DNA from: Acetatifactor muris | GTDB taxonomy: Bacteria; Bacillota; Clostridia; Lachnospirales; Lachnospiraceae | Assembly (NCBI RefSeq): GCF_024623325.1 | Contig: NZ_JANJZD010000019.1 | Location: forward strand, 1-64,000 | DNA length: 64,000 bases | Reading direction: 5' to 3' | Part shown: one piece after another, positions 23,506 through 33,106 of the stretch | Numbering within the stretch: position 1 is the first letter of the stretch | Layout: each line of letters opens with the position of its first letter | Made by a program: the position numbers and the translations under genes | Notes under the pieces: generated by a model | Seen by the model: the letters and a program-made list of their open reading frames with translations, nothing else | Databases searched by the model: none | What the model was told of the DNA's origin: nothing

Positions 23506-24801
23506 TCATCCTACCTTTAACTTAAATTTCTGGTATTCCTTTTCCGATTCCACCACCTCAATCTGGGCTCCCAGATTCCGCAGTTTTAAGGGAAAGTCTT
23601 CATATCCCCGCTCAATGTACCGGATGTCGTCCACCAAAGTAAATCCTTCCGCTGCCAGAGCCGCCGTCACAAGAGCCGCTCCCGCCCGAAGGTCCGGCAC
23701 CGTGATGCTGGCTCCCGTATATTTGCCCACGCCGTCAATGATGGCCGTGTCGCCGCCTTCCACCTTGATATCAGCGCCCATTCTGATTAACTCGTCCACA
23801 TATTTAAAGCGATTCTCATAGATGCTCTCCGTCACAATGCTGGTTCCCTTCGCCAGCGCCAGTGCCACGGTTATCTGGGGCTGCATGTCCGTGGGGAAGC
23901 CGGGGTAAGGAAGGGTCCGCACCTGAGAGTGCACCAGTGGCTTCGACGCAACCACCCGGATACTGTCGTCCGCCTCTTTCACTTCACAGCCAATCTCCAG
24001 CAGCTTGGCCGTGATGGATTCCAGATGTTTGGGAATGACATTTTTAACCGTCACATCGCCCTTTGTCACTGCCGCGGCAAACATATAGGTACCGGCCTCT
24101 ATCTGATCCGGAATAATGGTATAGTCTGTGCCGTGAAGTCTGGGTACCCCCTTGATTCTGATGACATCCGTCCCCGCGCCCTTCACATTGGCGCCCATAC
24201 TGTTCAGGAAATTAGCCACATCCACCACATGGGGTTCTTTGGCAGAGTTCTCAATGGTGGTGGCACCCTCCGCAAGCGCCGCCGCCATCATCACATTGAT
24301 GGTGGCACCCACACTGACTTTATCCATATATACATGTCCGCCCCGGAGATGCTCCGCCCTGGCCTTAATCAGACCATGCTCGATGATCACCTCCGCGCCC
24401 AACGCCCGAAATCCTTTCAAATGCTGGTCGATGGCCCGGTAGCCGATGTCACAGCCCCCCGGCAGTACCACCTCCGCATGTTTATACTTTCCCAGGAACG
24501 CTCCCAGCAGATAATAGGAGCCTCTGATCTTCTTACACCCCTCATTTTCAATAGTCAGATTGTGGATATTTCCGGCATTTATCAAAACTTTATGCCTGTC
24601 AATTCGTTTCACTGTCACGCCGATACTGCTCATGGCGTTTAAAATCACCTCAATGTCGCTTACATCCGGAATATTGTCTATATATACGGTTTCATCCGTC
24701 ATGGCTGCCGCAGCAAAAACCGGGAGTGCCGCATTCTTCGCGCCCGCTATTTCCACATCGCCAACCAGAGGATTTCCACCTTTGATTGCATATTGTTCCA
24801 T
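23506..24801 (-). CDS. murA: UDP-N-acetylglucosamine 1-carboxyvinyltransferase
   Basis: MurA transfers enolpyruvate from phosphoenolpyruvate to UDP-GlcNAc, the first committed step of peptidoglycan synthesis, and is the target of fosfomycin. The 431-residue length is typical. Lys22-Asn23 in GAKNAALP and the catalytic Cys117 in LPGGCDIGYRAIDQH are present, so it should be fosfomycin-sensitive. The usual tandem inside-out barrel sequence runs to the end. It stands upstream of nothing obvious on its strand and downstream of an M23 peptidase gene, another wall gene. Firmicutes often carry two copies; whether this is the main or second copy cannot be told here. Confidence 0.97.
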   Translation of the reverse strand: MEQYAIKGGNPLVGDVEIAGAKNAALPVFAAAAMTDETVYIDNIPDVSDIEVILNAMSSIGVTVKRIDRHKVLINAGNIHNLTIENEGCKKIRGSYYLLGAFLGKYKHAEVVLPGGCDIGYRAIDQHLKGFRALGAEVIIEHGLIKARAEHLRGGHVYMDKVSVGATINVMMAAALAEGATTIENSAKEPHVVDVANFLNSMGANVKGAGTDVIRIKGVPRLHGTDYTIIPDQIEAGTYMFAAAVTKGDVTVKNVIPKHLESITAKLLEIGCEVKEADDSIRVVASKPLVHSQVRTLPYPGFPTDMQPQITVALALAKGTSIVTESIYENRFKYVDELIRMGADIKVEGGDTAIIDGVGKYTGASITVPDLRAGAALVTAALAAEGFTLVDDIRYIERGYEDFPLKLRNLGAQIEVVESEKEYQKFKLKVG

Positions 24802-24931
24802 CTTATTTTCCTCTGCCTGAGATTGATTGCTTTATTCAATTATCTATAGTAAAATTACTTTCTTATTCTTTAACAAAAGCAATATTACCACATTTTCCCT
24901 CATTTGTAAACCGAACATGCATTCTCATGCA

Positions 24932-26503
24932 TCAATCCAGATACTTCAGCGGGTCTACCTGGGAACCGTTGATCAATATCTCAAAGTGGATATGGGGTCC
25001 TGTACTGACGCCGGTATTTCCGCTGAGTGCAATCTTCTCCCCCTGCTTCACCTGCTGTCCCACATTGACCAGCACTTTGCTGAGATGGCCGTACCTGGTC
25101 TGTCTTCCGTCCTCGTGATCGATATAGACCACATAGCCGTAACCACTTCCCCATCCGGCTCTGGTAACCGTACCGCCGCAGGATGCATAGACAGCCGTTC
25201 CCGTAGGCGTGGCCCAGTCAATCCCCTTATGATAGGAGCTGGCGCCTTTGGTGGGTGCATTCCTCCTGCCGAAGCCCGAGCTCTGGCGGCCGCCCGAGAT
25301 GGGCTTGATATAAGTGGGAGGAATTCTGGTCCCTCTCTCTACTACCTTCGCCACAGCCTCCATGACAACCTCTTCCTTCAGGATTTCACGGCTGATTTCC
25401 TTGTCATTCATATAAGTCACATCCGCCACTACCTTGCGGAAGCCCGCAGAAGGCTGCTGATGCACCACGGTCTTCGTGGTATACCAGTTGTCATTGTCAA
25501 TATAAACTATGTCCGCGTCATAGCTTTCCTCATAATAGTTCTCTTCCACTCTGGTCACGGACAGCTCCGGTTCCGGCACTGTGATAAAAAGCTTATCCCC
25601 AATGTGCAGTGTACTTTCCTCGTCTTCCAGACTGTCGTTCATCTCCACGATTTTGTCCATGGGAATGTTGACCTTTATGGCGATTTCAGACAGGGTATCT
25701 CCGGAAACCACCTCATATATACTGGGTGTCTCCTGTTCCATGACCACCAGATTGACGGCATCCTCCAGGGATGTCAGCTGGCTTTCCGGCAGATATACCT
25801 CCACAATCTCCACATCCTCGGCAAAGGCCATGCTCTGAATGCCCAGCTCATAATCCGAGAAGTCTGTTCTCTCCTTTGTCTCCGGCTCCCCTGTGATTCC
25901 GGAAATCACACACTGTACCCCCGCTTCCGTGTAAGCGGGCCGCACCTGTTCCTCTTCCTCGTCGGCCTCCGCCACTTCCGCGCTCAGTACACTGAATTCC
26001 CGGTCTGAGACATTTCTCAGAGCCACGGTAAATTTTCCGTCATTGCCATACTTGTCAATGGCAGCCTGAAGCAGTGCCTGTACATCTTCCAGACTGGCAA
26101 GATTAATGATATACTCGTTCAGCTTCAGCGTATAGGAGCGGTGCATGGTTTCACGTATTCCGGATTTCAGCGCCTGCTCCATTCTCAGCAGCACATCCTC
26201 TTCCTTATCCACCTCTCCCCAGAGCACTTCCTCTCCCAGAACAACCATGTCCGTCTCCATGAACATCAGCTCGTCACTGGAAGCCGCCACATTCTTCCGG
26301 GCCTGCAGCAGCAGTTCTTCTATCTGTTCCTTATCCCCCAGGGTTCCCACATCCCGGCCGTTTATCTGTATGTGAAAAAAGTTCTCTCCCGCCTGCTCAT
26401 AAGGCGTATATCCTTTCACCAGCATCACACCCAGAAAAAGTGTGGTCACTGTAGCTTTAATATATGTAAATTTGTATTTTTTATAATTTTTCTTCTTTTT
26501 CAT
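24932..26503 (-). CDS. LysM/G5 domain M23 peptidase
   Basis: A 523-residue cell-wall enzyme. An N-terminal basic segment and one membrane helix (about residues 14-32) export or anchor it. A long acidic region follows, then a LysM domain (YEVVSGDTLSEIAIKVNIP, about 275-325), a G5-like domain and a C-terminal LytM/M23 domain. The zinc ligands are visible as HKGIDWATP, and HIHFE near the end, with YGHLSK between. It would cleave peptidoglycan cross-bridges or stems outside the membrane. The ATG follows GGAAG. In sporulating Clostridia such proteins can act in engulfment or germination, which is unproven here. Confidence 0.92.
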   Translation of the reverse strand: MKKKKNYKKYKFTYIKATVTTLFLGVMLVKGYTPYEQAGENFFHIQINGRDVGTLGDKEQIEELLLQARKNVAASSDELMFMETDMVVLGEEVLWGEVDKEEDVLLRMEQALKSGIRETMHRSYTLKLNEYIINLASLEDVQALLQAAIDKYGNDGKFTVALRNVSDREFSVLSAEVAEADEEEEQVRPAYTEAGVQCVISGITGEPETKERTDFSDYELGIQSMAFAEDVEIVEVYLPESQLTSLEDAVNLVVMEQETPSIYEVVSGDTLSEIAIKVNIPMDKIVEMNDSLEDEESTLHIGDKLFITVPEPELSVTRVEENYYEESYDADIVYIDNDNWYTTKTVVHQQPSAGFRKVVADVTYMNDKEISREILKEEVVMEAVAKVVERGTRIPPTYIKPISGGRQSSGFGRRNAPTKGASSYHKGIDWATPTGTAVYASCGGTVTRAGWGSGYGYVVYIDHEDGRQTRYGHLSKVLVNVGQQVKQGEKIALSGNTGVSTGPHIHFEILINGSQVDPLKYLD

Positions 26504-26753
26504 CCGTCTTCCAATTTCTTCCAGCTATACTCAGCGGCAGCCATACATTTGTATTACAGCCGGTTTCACATGGGACCATTGCCCCTTCTCCGGCATTTGT
26601 CTTATCCCGGCATGAGAAACTGCGCTGTATCGCCTATTGTATCAATATTTTCTCCGCTTGTAAAGTTGATTCTCCCCCGCTGTCCGGGATTTTATGCATC
26701 ATTTTTGTAACAACTTTGTACAGCTCTGCCCTCAACGCACAGCACATCCTTCC

Positions 26754-28337
26754 TCATTCCGGTTCGGCCGGCACCAGCAGGTAATAATTTCCCTCCTCTT
26801 TCAACACCCGATATGCAAAAGGCATTCTGTCCAGCTCGGATATGTGAATCAGGTACAGTCCCTCCGCATCCGCCGTCTGTTCATAGTCCACATTGATAAA
26901 GTGATACCTTTCACTGTAGGGAAGAAGCTCCCGGCCACCGTTATAATTCGTTTTCTCCTGATAATAAGCAGCGTCAATTTCGCATGCATAATGCGTCAGA
27001 ATCTCCGCCATGGACAGGTTATACTGCCAGTCCATATTCCCGGTAATATACAGCCTGGCATACTCTGTCTCCCCGTCCGCTTCCTTCACTGCTTCCAGGA
27101 AATTTACATTGAAAAGTCTGCCGATTTCTCCGGCAAATGTAGTAAAGTAGGTTCCCAGAAACAGCCCAAAGCATACTGCGTAAGCAGCTCCGATAAAGGG
27201 AAGCGTCCTCTTCCAGCGCCTGACCACTTTCCAGATGCCGTATCCGCACATGAAAATCAGCGGAAAATAAATGATATTGATTCTGTTTACATTCACTTCA
27301 AACGTGAGAAGTCCCGTCCAGATCCCGGTAAGTAAAAATCCCCACAAAGCCAGCATTTCCGTCTTCCGGTCCATATCCTTTTCCCGGCACATATCCCCTG
27401 TAAAAGACACCGCTCCCAACAGCATAAAGGGAATGGAGATATGATAGAGCGGGCCAAAAGCAGGAAGGGAATTGTACAGCTGATCGGGTGTCTGCAGAAT
27501 ACAGGTCCGTATCATGGCAAGGAAGTTGCGCCCCAGCTGTTCAAAGGAAAAATTCAGGAACAGAATATCTGCGGAACGGATACTTTCCGGAAAATAACTC
27601 ATGGTAAAAAACGGCGTTTCAATTGTGGACCACCCGAAGAAATTGATTGCCATCACCAGAATCTCCGGCAGCGCCACCAGCAAAAACAAGGCGATACACA
27701 GCAGAATTTCCCTGCATTTCAGCTGCCTTTTCCACAGACACCACAGCGCGAACACTGCCAGAAACGGAGTCACAGAATAAACCGCCACACCATAGCAGTA
27801 AAATGTCAGGCCAAAGAAAATCATGGAAGCATACAGATATCTCCTTTTTTCCAGTCCCAGCAGCAACAGCCAGAAGGCCAGCAGGAATACATGTGGAAAA
27901 AGGTTGCAGTCCAGGGACCAGCGGCTCTGCATAAAATGCCAGGGATTTACCGCAGTAAGCGCCATCAGCCCCAGCGCCACCCTGGCGTTGAAAAGCCTTT
28001 TCCCGGCCAGATATACCAGTGCCACGGAACCGCAGCCGGCCAGAAGCATGGGAAGCCTGACTGCCAGGGTACCGAATCCGAAAAGTTTGATAAAGGGGAT
28101 CATACAGTAGGACAGCAGTGCACTCATCTGTCCATATTTCCAGGCGGTGAGATGTACCGGCAGCCTTATACCGAAACGATCTGTTCCGTATTTTGACAGA
28201 GCCCATGCATCCACGCCGGCCATGGCTTCATCCTGATTCACTCCTGCGGGAATCCTCACGAATCCAATGCAGCGGACCAGCACCGCCGCAATCAGAATGA
28301 TCCAGAAAATCAAACGCTCTCTTTTTCTCTCTTCCAT
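26754..28337 (-). CDS. GT-C family glycosyltransferase, ArnT/PMT-like membrane protein
   Basis: A 527-residue protein with about ten membrane helices. The first extracytoplasmic loop carries NQDEAMAGVDAWALSKYGTD, the acidic-loop pattern of GT39/ArnT-type enzymes that use lipid-linked sugars. It overlaps the upstream membrane-protein gene by one base (TGATG), so the pair is co-translated. The likely role is decorating a surface polymer or lipid; donor and acceptor are unknown. The ATG at 28337 is the only start near the upstream stop. Confidence 0.75.
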   Translation of the reverse strand: MEERKRERLIFWIILIAAVLVRCIGFVRIPAGVNQDEAMAGVDAWALSKYGTDRFGIRLPVHLTAWKYGQMSALLSYCMIPFIKLFGFGTLAVRLPMLLAGCGSVALVYLAGKRLFNARVALGLMALTAVNPWHFMQSRWSLDCNLFPHVFLLAFWLLLLGLEKRRYLYASMIFFGLTFYCYGVAVYSVTPFLAVFALWCLWKRQLKCREILLCIALFLLVALPEILVMAINFFGWSTIETPFFTMSYFPESIRSADILFLNFSFEQLGRNFLAMIRTCILQTPDQLYNSLPAFGPLYHISIPFMLLGAVSFTGDMCREKDMDRKTEMLALWGFLLTGIWTGLLTFEVNVNRINIIYFPLIFMCGYGIWKVVRRWKRTLPFIGAAYAVCFGLFLGTYFTTFAGEIGRLFNVNFLEAVKEADGETEYARLYITGNMDWQYNLSMAEILTHYACEIDAAYYQEKTNYNGGRELLPYSERYHFINVDYEQTADAEGLYLIHISELDRMPFAYRVLKEEGNYYLLVPAEPE

Positions 28338-29593
28338 CAGAAAACCCCCGCGTTATTTCCCTGATATAAATACAGGAAAAATTCCATTCCGCACTGCAGA
28401 TGATACAGATACAGATACAGTTCCGGTATCACAAACACCCCGAAAATCCAGGGCTTCCACCCCATGAGATTTTTCAGCATCTGCAGTACACAGATTACAA
28501 ATACAAAGAAAAGTCCGTGCATATAGCCCCAGGAAAAGTTCAGATGCACCAGACGAAACCCCTTTTCATACAGGAAGAGAAAGCTCAGCAGCCCCGCCGC
28601 CATCAGCTGCCAGGCCAGTCTGAACTCCCTGTTCCTTCTCAGTTCCCTGAAATTCAGAGCCAGCACACAGAATGGAAACAGCAGCGCCAGCAGGATACTC
28701 AGCGGAATGTTAAAAGAATGGATATGCCAGGCTTTTCCCAGCTCGATTCCGATTCCCGTCTCCTCCCCGTGCATGTTCTGCCCGGTAAACACGCCCAGAA
28801 ACTGGAAAATAAGCAGAAATCCTGTGGGCAGAAAGCAACAGCCGAACAGTAACGTGTTCTTCCAGCTGGCAAATCCGGCAGCCAGCAGACGGTACAGAAG
28901 CGTCAGCCCCACCACCGGCAGCAAAATGAAGGTAAAGCTTGGTTTGGTAAAGGCGGCAAGAAAGCTGAACAGTGACAGATACACCGCCTTTTTCACGGGG
29001 ATTTCGCTTTCATACTTTTCCAGAAGCTCTGCCGTCAGGAAGAAGCAGATAATGGAAAAAGGCCTCACGGCCAGATAGGTTGCATTCCAGTATGGATTGG
29101 GCGTCAGGATACCGTTGCAGCGGTAAATATACTGATACCCCCAGATTTTTTCATCTTTGGGGCCATAGTACATGGATACAAAAAAAAGAGAAAATACCGC
29201 CAGATTTACTGCCGCGTCCCACAGAAGGTTCCACTTCACCTGCTGCCTGCGGGCATACTCTTTTAACGTTTTCTCCATGTAATATTTCAGCAGAAGCACA
29301 CTCAGAGAATTCAGGAATGTGGTGGAAAAAGCCACCGCAGCTTCCGCCCCCATCACCGGCATCCAGATTCTCGAGAGCCAGAACAGAAAACGGTACGGGA
29401 ATTCATACCCGCTTTCCAGTCCCTGCGTCTCCAGTATGTATGCCTTCATGTCAGAAAAATAAATCCCCTGGTATTCGATGGCCTGCCTGTAGAACAGCAC
29501 GAACATCAGCATCGAATACAGCACCAGCAGGATTCCGAAAAGGCATCTGTCTGTTCTCTTTTCATAGCGTTCCAGTCTATTGGTCAACGTCAT
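28337..29593 (-). CDS. Polytopic membrane protein, GT-C-like
   Basis: A 418-residue protein with about ten hydrophobic segments. An early loop has YFSDMKAYILETQG, resembling the acidic first loop of GT-C glycosyltransferases, and large aromatic helices follow. It lies one base after the flavin reductase stop and overlaps the next GT-C gene, so all three are one operon. A partner in glycan transfer is the best guess. Confidence 0.65.
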   Translation of the reverse strand: MTLTNRLERYEKRTDRCLFGILLVLYSMLMFVLFYRQAIEYQGIYFSDMKAYILETQGLESGYEFPYRFLFWLSRIWMPVMGAEAAVAFSTTFLNSLSVLLLKYYMEKTLKEYARRQQVKWNLLWDAAVNLAVFSLFFVSMYYGPKDEKIWGYQYIYRCNGILTPNPYWNATYLAVRPFSIICFFLTAELLEKYESEIPVKKAVYLSLFSFLAAFTKPSFTFILLPVVGLTLLYRLLAAGFASWKNTLLFGCCFLPTGFLLIFQFLGVFTGQNMHGEETGIGIELGKAWHIHSFNIPLSILLALLFPFCVLALNFRELRRNREFRLAWQLMAAGLLSFLFLYEKGFRLVHLNFSWGYMHGLFFVFVICVLQMLKNLMGWKPWIFGVFVIPELYLYLYHLQCGMEFFLYLYQGNNAGVF

Positions 29594-29594
29594 G

Positions 29595-30161
29595 CTATCC
29601 CGTCCTTTTTACACTGTATCCAAAGGTTCCCAGCTGCTCTCCGCACACATAATAGGCGCCGTGAGAATAGACTATCGGGTCCGCTTTTTCCAGATGAAAT
29701 TTGTTCTTCTCATCCATAAATCTTCCATCTGCATGGACAGCTGTAACTTCTGCAAGGAACATGTGATGAGATCCCAGAGGCATCATCTGACATACTCTGC
29801 ACTCCAGATTCACAGGACTCTCTCCGATCAGGGGCGCCTTCACATTCTCCGCCGGAAGAGGTGTCAGCCCTGTCTCCCTGAACTTGTCCACTTCCCTGCC
29901 GCTCTTCACCCCGCAGTAATCGGTGGCATAAGCCAGTTCCCTGGTGGTCAGGTTCACCACAAATTCCCCTGTCTCCTTCAGAATCGGATAAGAATACCTT
30001 TCCGGTCTCACGGAGATACTGAGCATGGGCGGATTCGTGCATACGGTACCCGCCCATGCAATGGTAATGATATTCTTTTTCCCGTCTCTGTCCGCCATAC
30101 TCACCATAACCACCGGCAGGGGATAGAGCATATTTCCCGGTTTCCACAATTCCTTCGCCAT
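29595..30161 (-). CDS. Flavin reductase-like FMN-binding protein
   Basis: A 188-residue member of the flavin reductase (FMN-binding split barrel) family: PGNMLYPLPVVMVSMADRDG, NIITIAWAGTVCTNPPML and SISVRPERYSYPIL match the FMN-binding N-terminal half, and GSHHMFLAEV follows. It reduces or carries FMN in the cytoplasm; the physiological partner is unknown. The ATG at 30161 follows GGAGG. The longer frame upstream is not supported. It is in a minus-strand operon with two membrane proteins. Confidence 0.88.
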   Translation of the reverse strand: MAKELWKPGNMLYPLPVVMVSMADRDGKKNIITIAWAGTVCTNPPMLSISVRPERYSYPILKETGEFVVNLTTRELAYATDYCGVKSGREVDKFRETGLTPLPAENVKAPLIGESPVNLECRVCQMMPLGSHHMFLAEVTAVHADGRFMDEKNKFHLEKADPIVYSHGAYYVCGEQLGTFGYSVKRTG

Positions 30162-30202
30162 AATCTTATACTTTCCTCCACGCCTCCTGGAGCGTGTCTG
30201 AC

Positions 30203-30226
30203 AATTCATTCCCGCCATCTGCACGC
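30203..30226. repeat. 24-bp dispersed repeat, copy 1
   Basis: Identical over 24 bases to 44147-44170, 14 kb away and in the same orientation. Both copies lie just past gene ends. On the minus strand both read as the codons for RADGGNEL. Confidence 0.6.
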
Positions 30227-30227
30227 T

Positions 30228-30854
30228 CTAGAAAGGCAGCATATTCAGCCGTCCCAGGATCTGCATCACTATGCCCAGCAGTGAAAAAATCATGGCCAGT
30301 ACAGAAAGTGTCAGAATGGCATTCATCTTTCCCTTCAGGGAGGTCACACCTGTCTTCACGTCTGTCAGACCATCGCCCTGCCTGCTGCTTTCCTCTACCA
30401 GCACAGCCTGCACATTGCGATATACTTTCACGCATTCTTTGTGTACATTCTCCTCCAGGGCATCAAATTTCTCAGTCAGCTGCGCCGATGACTGTGCTTC
30501 CAGCTGGCCGCAGAGCTGATCAAGCTTCTCACCGGGCCCTCTCAGCGCGGCTTCCAGCTGAAAGCCCAGGGCCTTGTCCATTCCATCCATCTGCTCCCTG
30601 AGCTGTCCCAGCATCGTCCTGAGCTCTTCCATTTCCCCGCGCAGTGCCTGACCGGTCTCATCGCTGTCTGTGCGCATACCTGAAAGCTTCTCGGTGCCTT
30701 CCTCAATCAGCTTCTGCATCTTACCCAGACATTCCGTATACTCTGCCGACCGGTTTTTCAGTCTGTTCAGTTCCTCTGTGTCCGCCGCGGTATTTGCCCT
30801 GATAATCTCCTGCGCTGTCAGTTTCTGAGCCAGCTTGTCCGTAAATATATCCAT
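30228..30854 (-). CDS. Coiled-coil protein with C-terminal membrane anchor
   Basis: About 208 residues from the ATG at 30854, which follows GGGAGGAG. Long heptad-rich helices with many Glu, Lys and Gln span about residues 20-170, then a single hydrophobic segment (ILTLSVLAMIFSLLGIVMQI) near the C-terminus. It is probably a tail-anchored cytoplasmic scaffold. No family is recognised. It lies between the alarmone synthetase and the flavin reductase on the same strand. Confidence 0.7.
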   Translation of the reverse strand: MDIFTDKLAQKLTAQEIIRANTAADTEELNRLKNRSAEYTECLGKMQKLIEEGTEKLSGMRTDSDETGQALRGEMEELRTMLGQLREQMDGMDKALGFQLEAALRGPGEKLDQLCGQLEAQSSAQLTEKFDALEENVHKECVKVYRNVQAVLVEESSRQGDGLTDVKTGVTSLKGKMNAILTLSVLAMIFSLLGIVMQILGRLNMLPF

Positions 30855-30937
30855 TTGTTCTCCTCCCGGCATTGCCTTGTTTCTTCCTTCCCAAACTTCA
30901 AAGCAGTTCAGCTTTCAGCTAAACCGTAACAGAAATT

Positions 30938-31582
30938 CTACTCCTCACGCTCGCGGATAATCGTCAGAATTTCTTCGTTCAGCTTCAGCATCCTGGCATC
31001 CAGGTCCGTCACCATTTTGGCACATTCCACCAGTTCCGTCTTAATATCTTCCGGCGCGTCACCCTCGAATTTATAGTGAATCTTGTGCTCCAGACTGGCC
31101 CAGAAATCCATGGCTACCGTCCTGATCTGAATCTCCACCTTTGCATCCACTGTCTTGTCCGATAAATATACCGGCACAGTGACAATCATATGGTAGCTTT
31201 TATAACCGCTGGTCTTCGGAAAAGTGATATAGTCTTTCACCGCAATCACATGAATGTCTCTCTGCTCTCCCAGCATATCAACTATTCGATATATATCAGA
31301 CGTAAAAGAGCATATAATCCGGATACCCGCAATGTCATTCACGTACTTGATCATATTCTCAATAGTGGATTCACGGCCGTCTCTCTTCAACTTTTTTACA
31401 ATGCTTTCAGGGGTTTTGATACGGGCCTTAATATGTTCGATGGGATTGTACTGATGCACATGCTGAAATTCGTCATTCAGAATCGCCATCCTGGTCTCAA
31501 TCATTTTCAAGGCCGCATTGTATATAAGGATAACCTCTTCCCAGGTATCAATTCCTTCTCCATTGCCTTCCCTCAGTTCCAT
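30938..31582 (-). CDS. Small alarmone synthetase (RelQ-like GTP pyrophosphokinase)
   Basis: A 214-residue single-domain (p)ppGpp synthetase. The RelA/SpoT synthetase motifs are present: RIKTPESIVKKLKRDG, YVNDIAGIRIICSF, KTSGYKSYHMIV and VEIQIRTVAMDFWASLEHKIHYK. It has no hydrolase or TGS/ACT domain, which fits the SAS group. It transfers pyrophosphate from ATP to GDP or GTP in stress responses. The ATG at 31582 follows AAGGAG; 29 further upstream codons are open but not supported. A C-terminal helix (LNEEILTIIREREE) may mediate tetramer formation. Confidence 0.92.
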   Translation of the reverse strand: MELREGNGEGIDTWEEVILIYNAALKMIETRMAILNDEFQHVHQYNPIEHIKARIKTPESIVKKLKRDGRESTIENMIKYVNDIAGIRIICSFTSDIYRIVDMLGEQRDIHVIAVKDYITFPKTSGYKSYHMIVTVPVYLSDKTVDAKVEIQIRTVAMDFWASLEHKIHYKFEGDAPEDIKTELVECAKMVTDLDARMLKLNEEILTIIREREE

Positions 31583-31849
31583 GCCAGCTCCTTTATCGTT
31601 TCCTTTGTACCGGCTTATTCTCTCCACTGACGCGCACATATCACAGACACGTATCACAGAGATCCGCATCTGTAATCACATTCGCCGTCTGCCGAATAAG
31701 CAGGCTTATTCTTCCCACTGACATTCATTATATCATGAATCTCCTCAAAAATGTACATTGTTCGCAAAAAAATATGGATTTTATGCCCGGAATCCATTAG
31801 TATGTCATTATATCCCTGTCATACTACATTTGCAAAGGAGGCAAGAAAT

Positions 31850-32116
31850 ATGTTTCGCTTATGGGCACGAACCTTCAAAGACAATCATATATTGCAGGAT
31901 ACCTGCATCGAAGATGGAAGTTCCGATACCAGAACCCACAAAGTTTTCCGCGCTCTGGAGGAAGTCTGTTATCAGTTTGATCTGGGAAAACCCATCTGGC
32001 TGGATAAGACAGTCGCCGAGTTCAAACGGCACAGCAAAGCCCGTTTTACACAGGACAATTTTATAGAGGGAATTGAATTTGACTATCTGGAAATTCAGAT
32101 AATTGAAGAAGATTAG
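31850..32116 (+). CDS. Conserved hypothetical protein
   Basis: An 88-residue protein (MFRLWARTFKDNHILQDT...) of a small conserved type I associate with Lachnospiraceae. It has the central run THKVFRALEEVCYQFDLGKP and a C-terminal acidic strand. The ATG at 31850 follows AAAGGAGG; the upstream open frame is unsupported. No signal peptide or domain of known function is visible. It is divergent from the alarmone synthetase. Confidence 0.75.
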   Translation: MFRLWARTFKDNHILQDTCIEDGSSDTRTHKVFRALEEVCYQFDLGKPIWLDKTVAEFKRHSKARFTQDNFIEGIEFDYLEIQIIEED

Positions 32117-32118
32117 TA

Positions 32119-32147
32119 TTGACATTTCTCCAATCCGGGTATAATAT
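32119..32147 (+). promoter_or_regulatory. Promoter upstream of the hemolysin III family gene
   Basis: TTGACA at 32119-32124 with a 17-nt spacer to TAATAT (32142-32147), or 15 nt to TATAAT (32140-32145). It lies just after the stop of the preceding gene and leaves a leader of about 185 nt with short inverted repeats and no recognised riboswitch. Confidence 0.5.
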
Positions 32148-32337
32148 CATTATATCCATGATATAGTTTTAAAAACTACATATCATATGCACAATATTTA
32201 ATTGAAGGTTTCGAAAGCTTTCTCACGCAGTTTCTGCGGATGCGTATGATAAAATATCAGGATTGATACTGCTGTCTCAGATTTATCACACAAAGCAGCT
32301 TATCAAATATAATAATAACCGGAATGGAGGTATCAAT

Positions 32338-32988
32338 ATGCAGATTACAATCAGAGAACCAGGAAGCGCTATTACCCATTTTATCGGCATGATGATGGCC
32401 CTTTTTGCATCGGTGCCGCTGCTTGTCAAGGCCGGTATGTCCTCCGGGGCAGAGAATTTCACCGCCATGGCCATATTCATGGCAAGTATGATTCTGCTTT
32501 ACGGCGCCAGCGCCACATATCATTCCGTGAATCTCACCGGAAAATATTTACGAATCTTCCGCAAGCTGGACCATATGATGATTTTTGTCCTGATTGCAGG
32601 CTCCTATACGCCGGTATGCCTGATTGTGCTGGGAGGCCATGTGGGCTATACTTTACTGGCCCTTGTGTGGGGTATTGCTCTGGCAGGAATGCTGATCAAG
32701 GCCTTCTGGATTACCTGTCCCAAATGGTTTTCCTCGATTATCTATATCGCCATGGGCTGGGTCTGTGTGCTGGTGTTCGGCAGGCTGTTCGACACACTCT
32801 CCACGGCGGCGTTTCTGTGGCTCCTGGCAGGGGGCATTGTCTACACCATAGGAGGGATCGTCTATGCTCTGAAGCTTCCTCTGTTCAACTCCAAACACAG
32901 AGAATTCGGCTCTCATGAAGTATTTCATCTCTTCGTCATGGCCGGAAGCGTATGCCATTTCATCTTTATGTATTCCTATGTGGCATAA
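32338..32988 (+). CDS. Hemolysin III / TrhA family membrane protein
   Basis: A 216-residue protein with seven membrane helices, matching the YqfA/hemolysin III family (related to PAQR receptors). The family-typical histidine-bearing motifs are present: THFIGMMMALFA, YGASATYHSV, LDHMMIFVLIAGSYTP and HEVFHLFVMAGSVCHF near the end; they suggest a metal site in the membrane. Its role is membrane homeostasis in some bacteria, and a hemolysin activity should not be assumed. The ATG at 32338 follows GGAGG. Confidence 0.9.
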   Translation: MQITIREPGSAITHFIGMMMALFASVPLLVKAGMSSGAENFTAMAIFMASMILLYGASATYHSVNLTGKYLRIFRKLDHMMIFVLIAGSYTPVCLIVLGGHVGYTLLALVWGIALAGMLIKAFWITCPKWFSSIIYIAMGWVCVLVFGRLFDTLSTAAFLWLLAGGIVYTIGGIVYALKLPLFNSKHREFGSHEVFHLFVMAGSVCHFIFMYSYVA

Positions 32989-33004
32989 AAATATAAACGA
33001 AATA

Positions 33005-33068
33005 AGATTTTCTTAGCGGCCGGCAGCGTGCACAGCACACCTCTTCCGTACGCCCGCTAAGAAAATCT
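33005..33068. terminator. Bidirectional terminator
   Basis: A perfect 15-bp inverted repeat (33005-33019 with 33054-33068) with AT-rich outer ends separates the convergent hemolysin III family gene and galE. Confidence 0.7.
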
Positions 33069-33106
33069 CTTGTGTCATTCCCAGTGGTAATTATGCCGTT
33101 TCTATT

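Noticed and set aside
24827..26008. A 393-codon plus-strand frame
   Set aside because: It is antisense to the M23 peptidase gene, which has clear LysM, G5 and catalytic motifs.
32148..32337. Possible riboswitch in the leader of the hemolysin III family gene
   Set aside because: Only short imperfect inverted repeats are visible; no known aptamer consensus could be matched.
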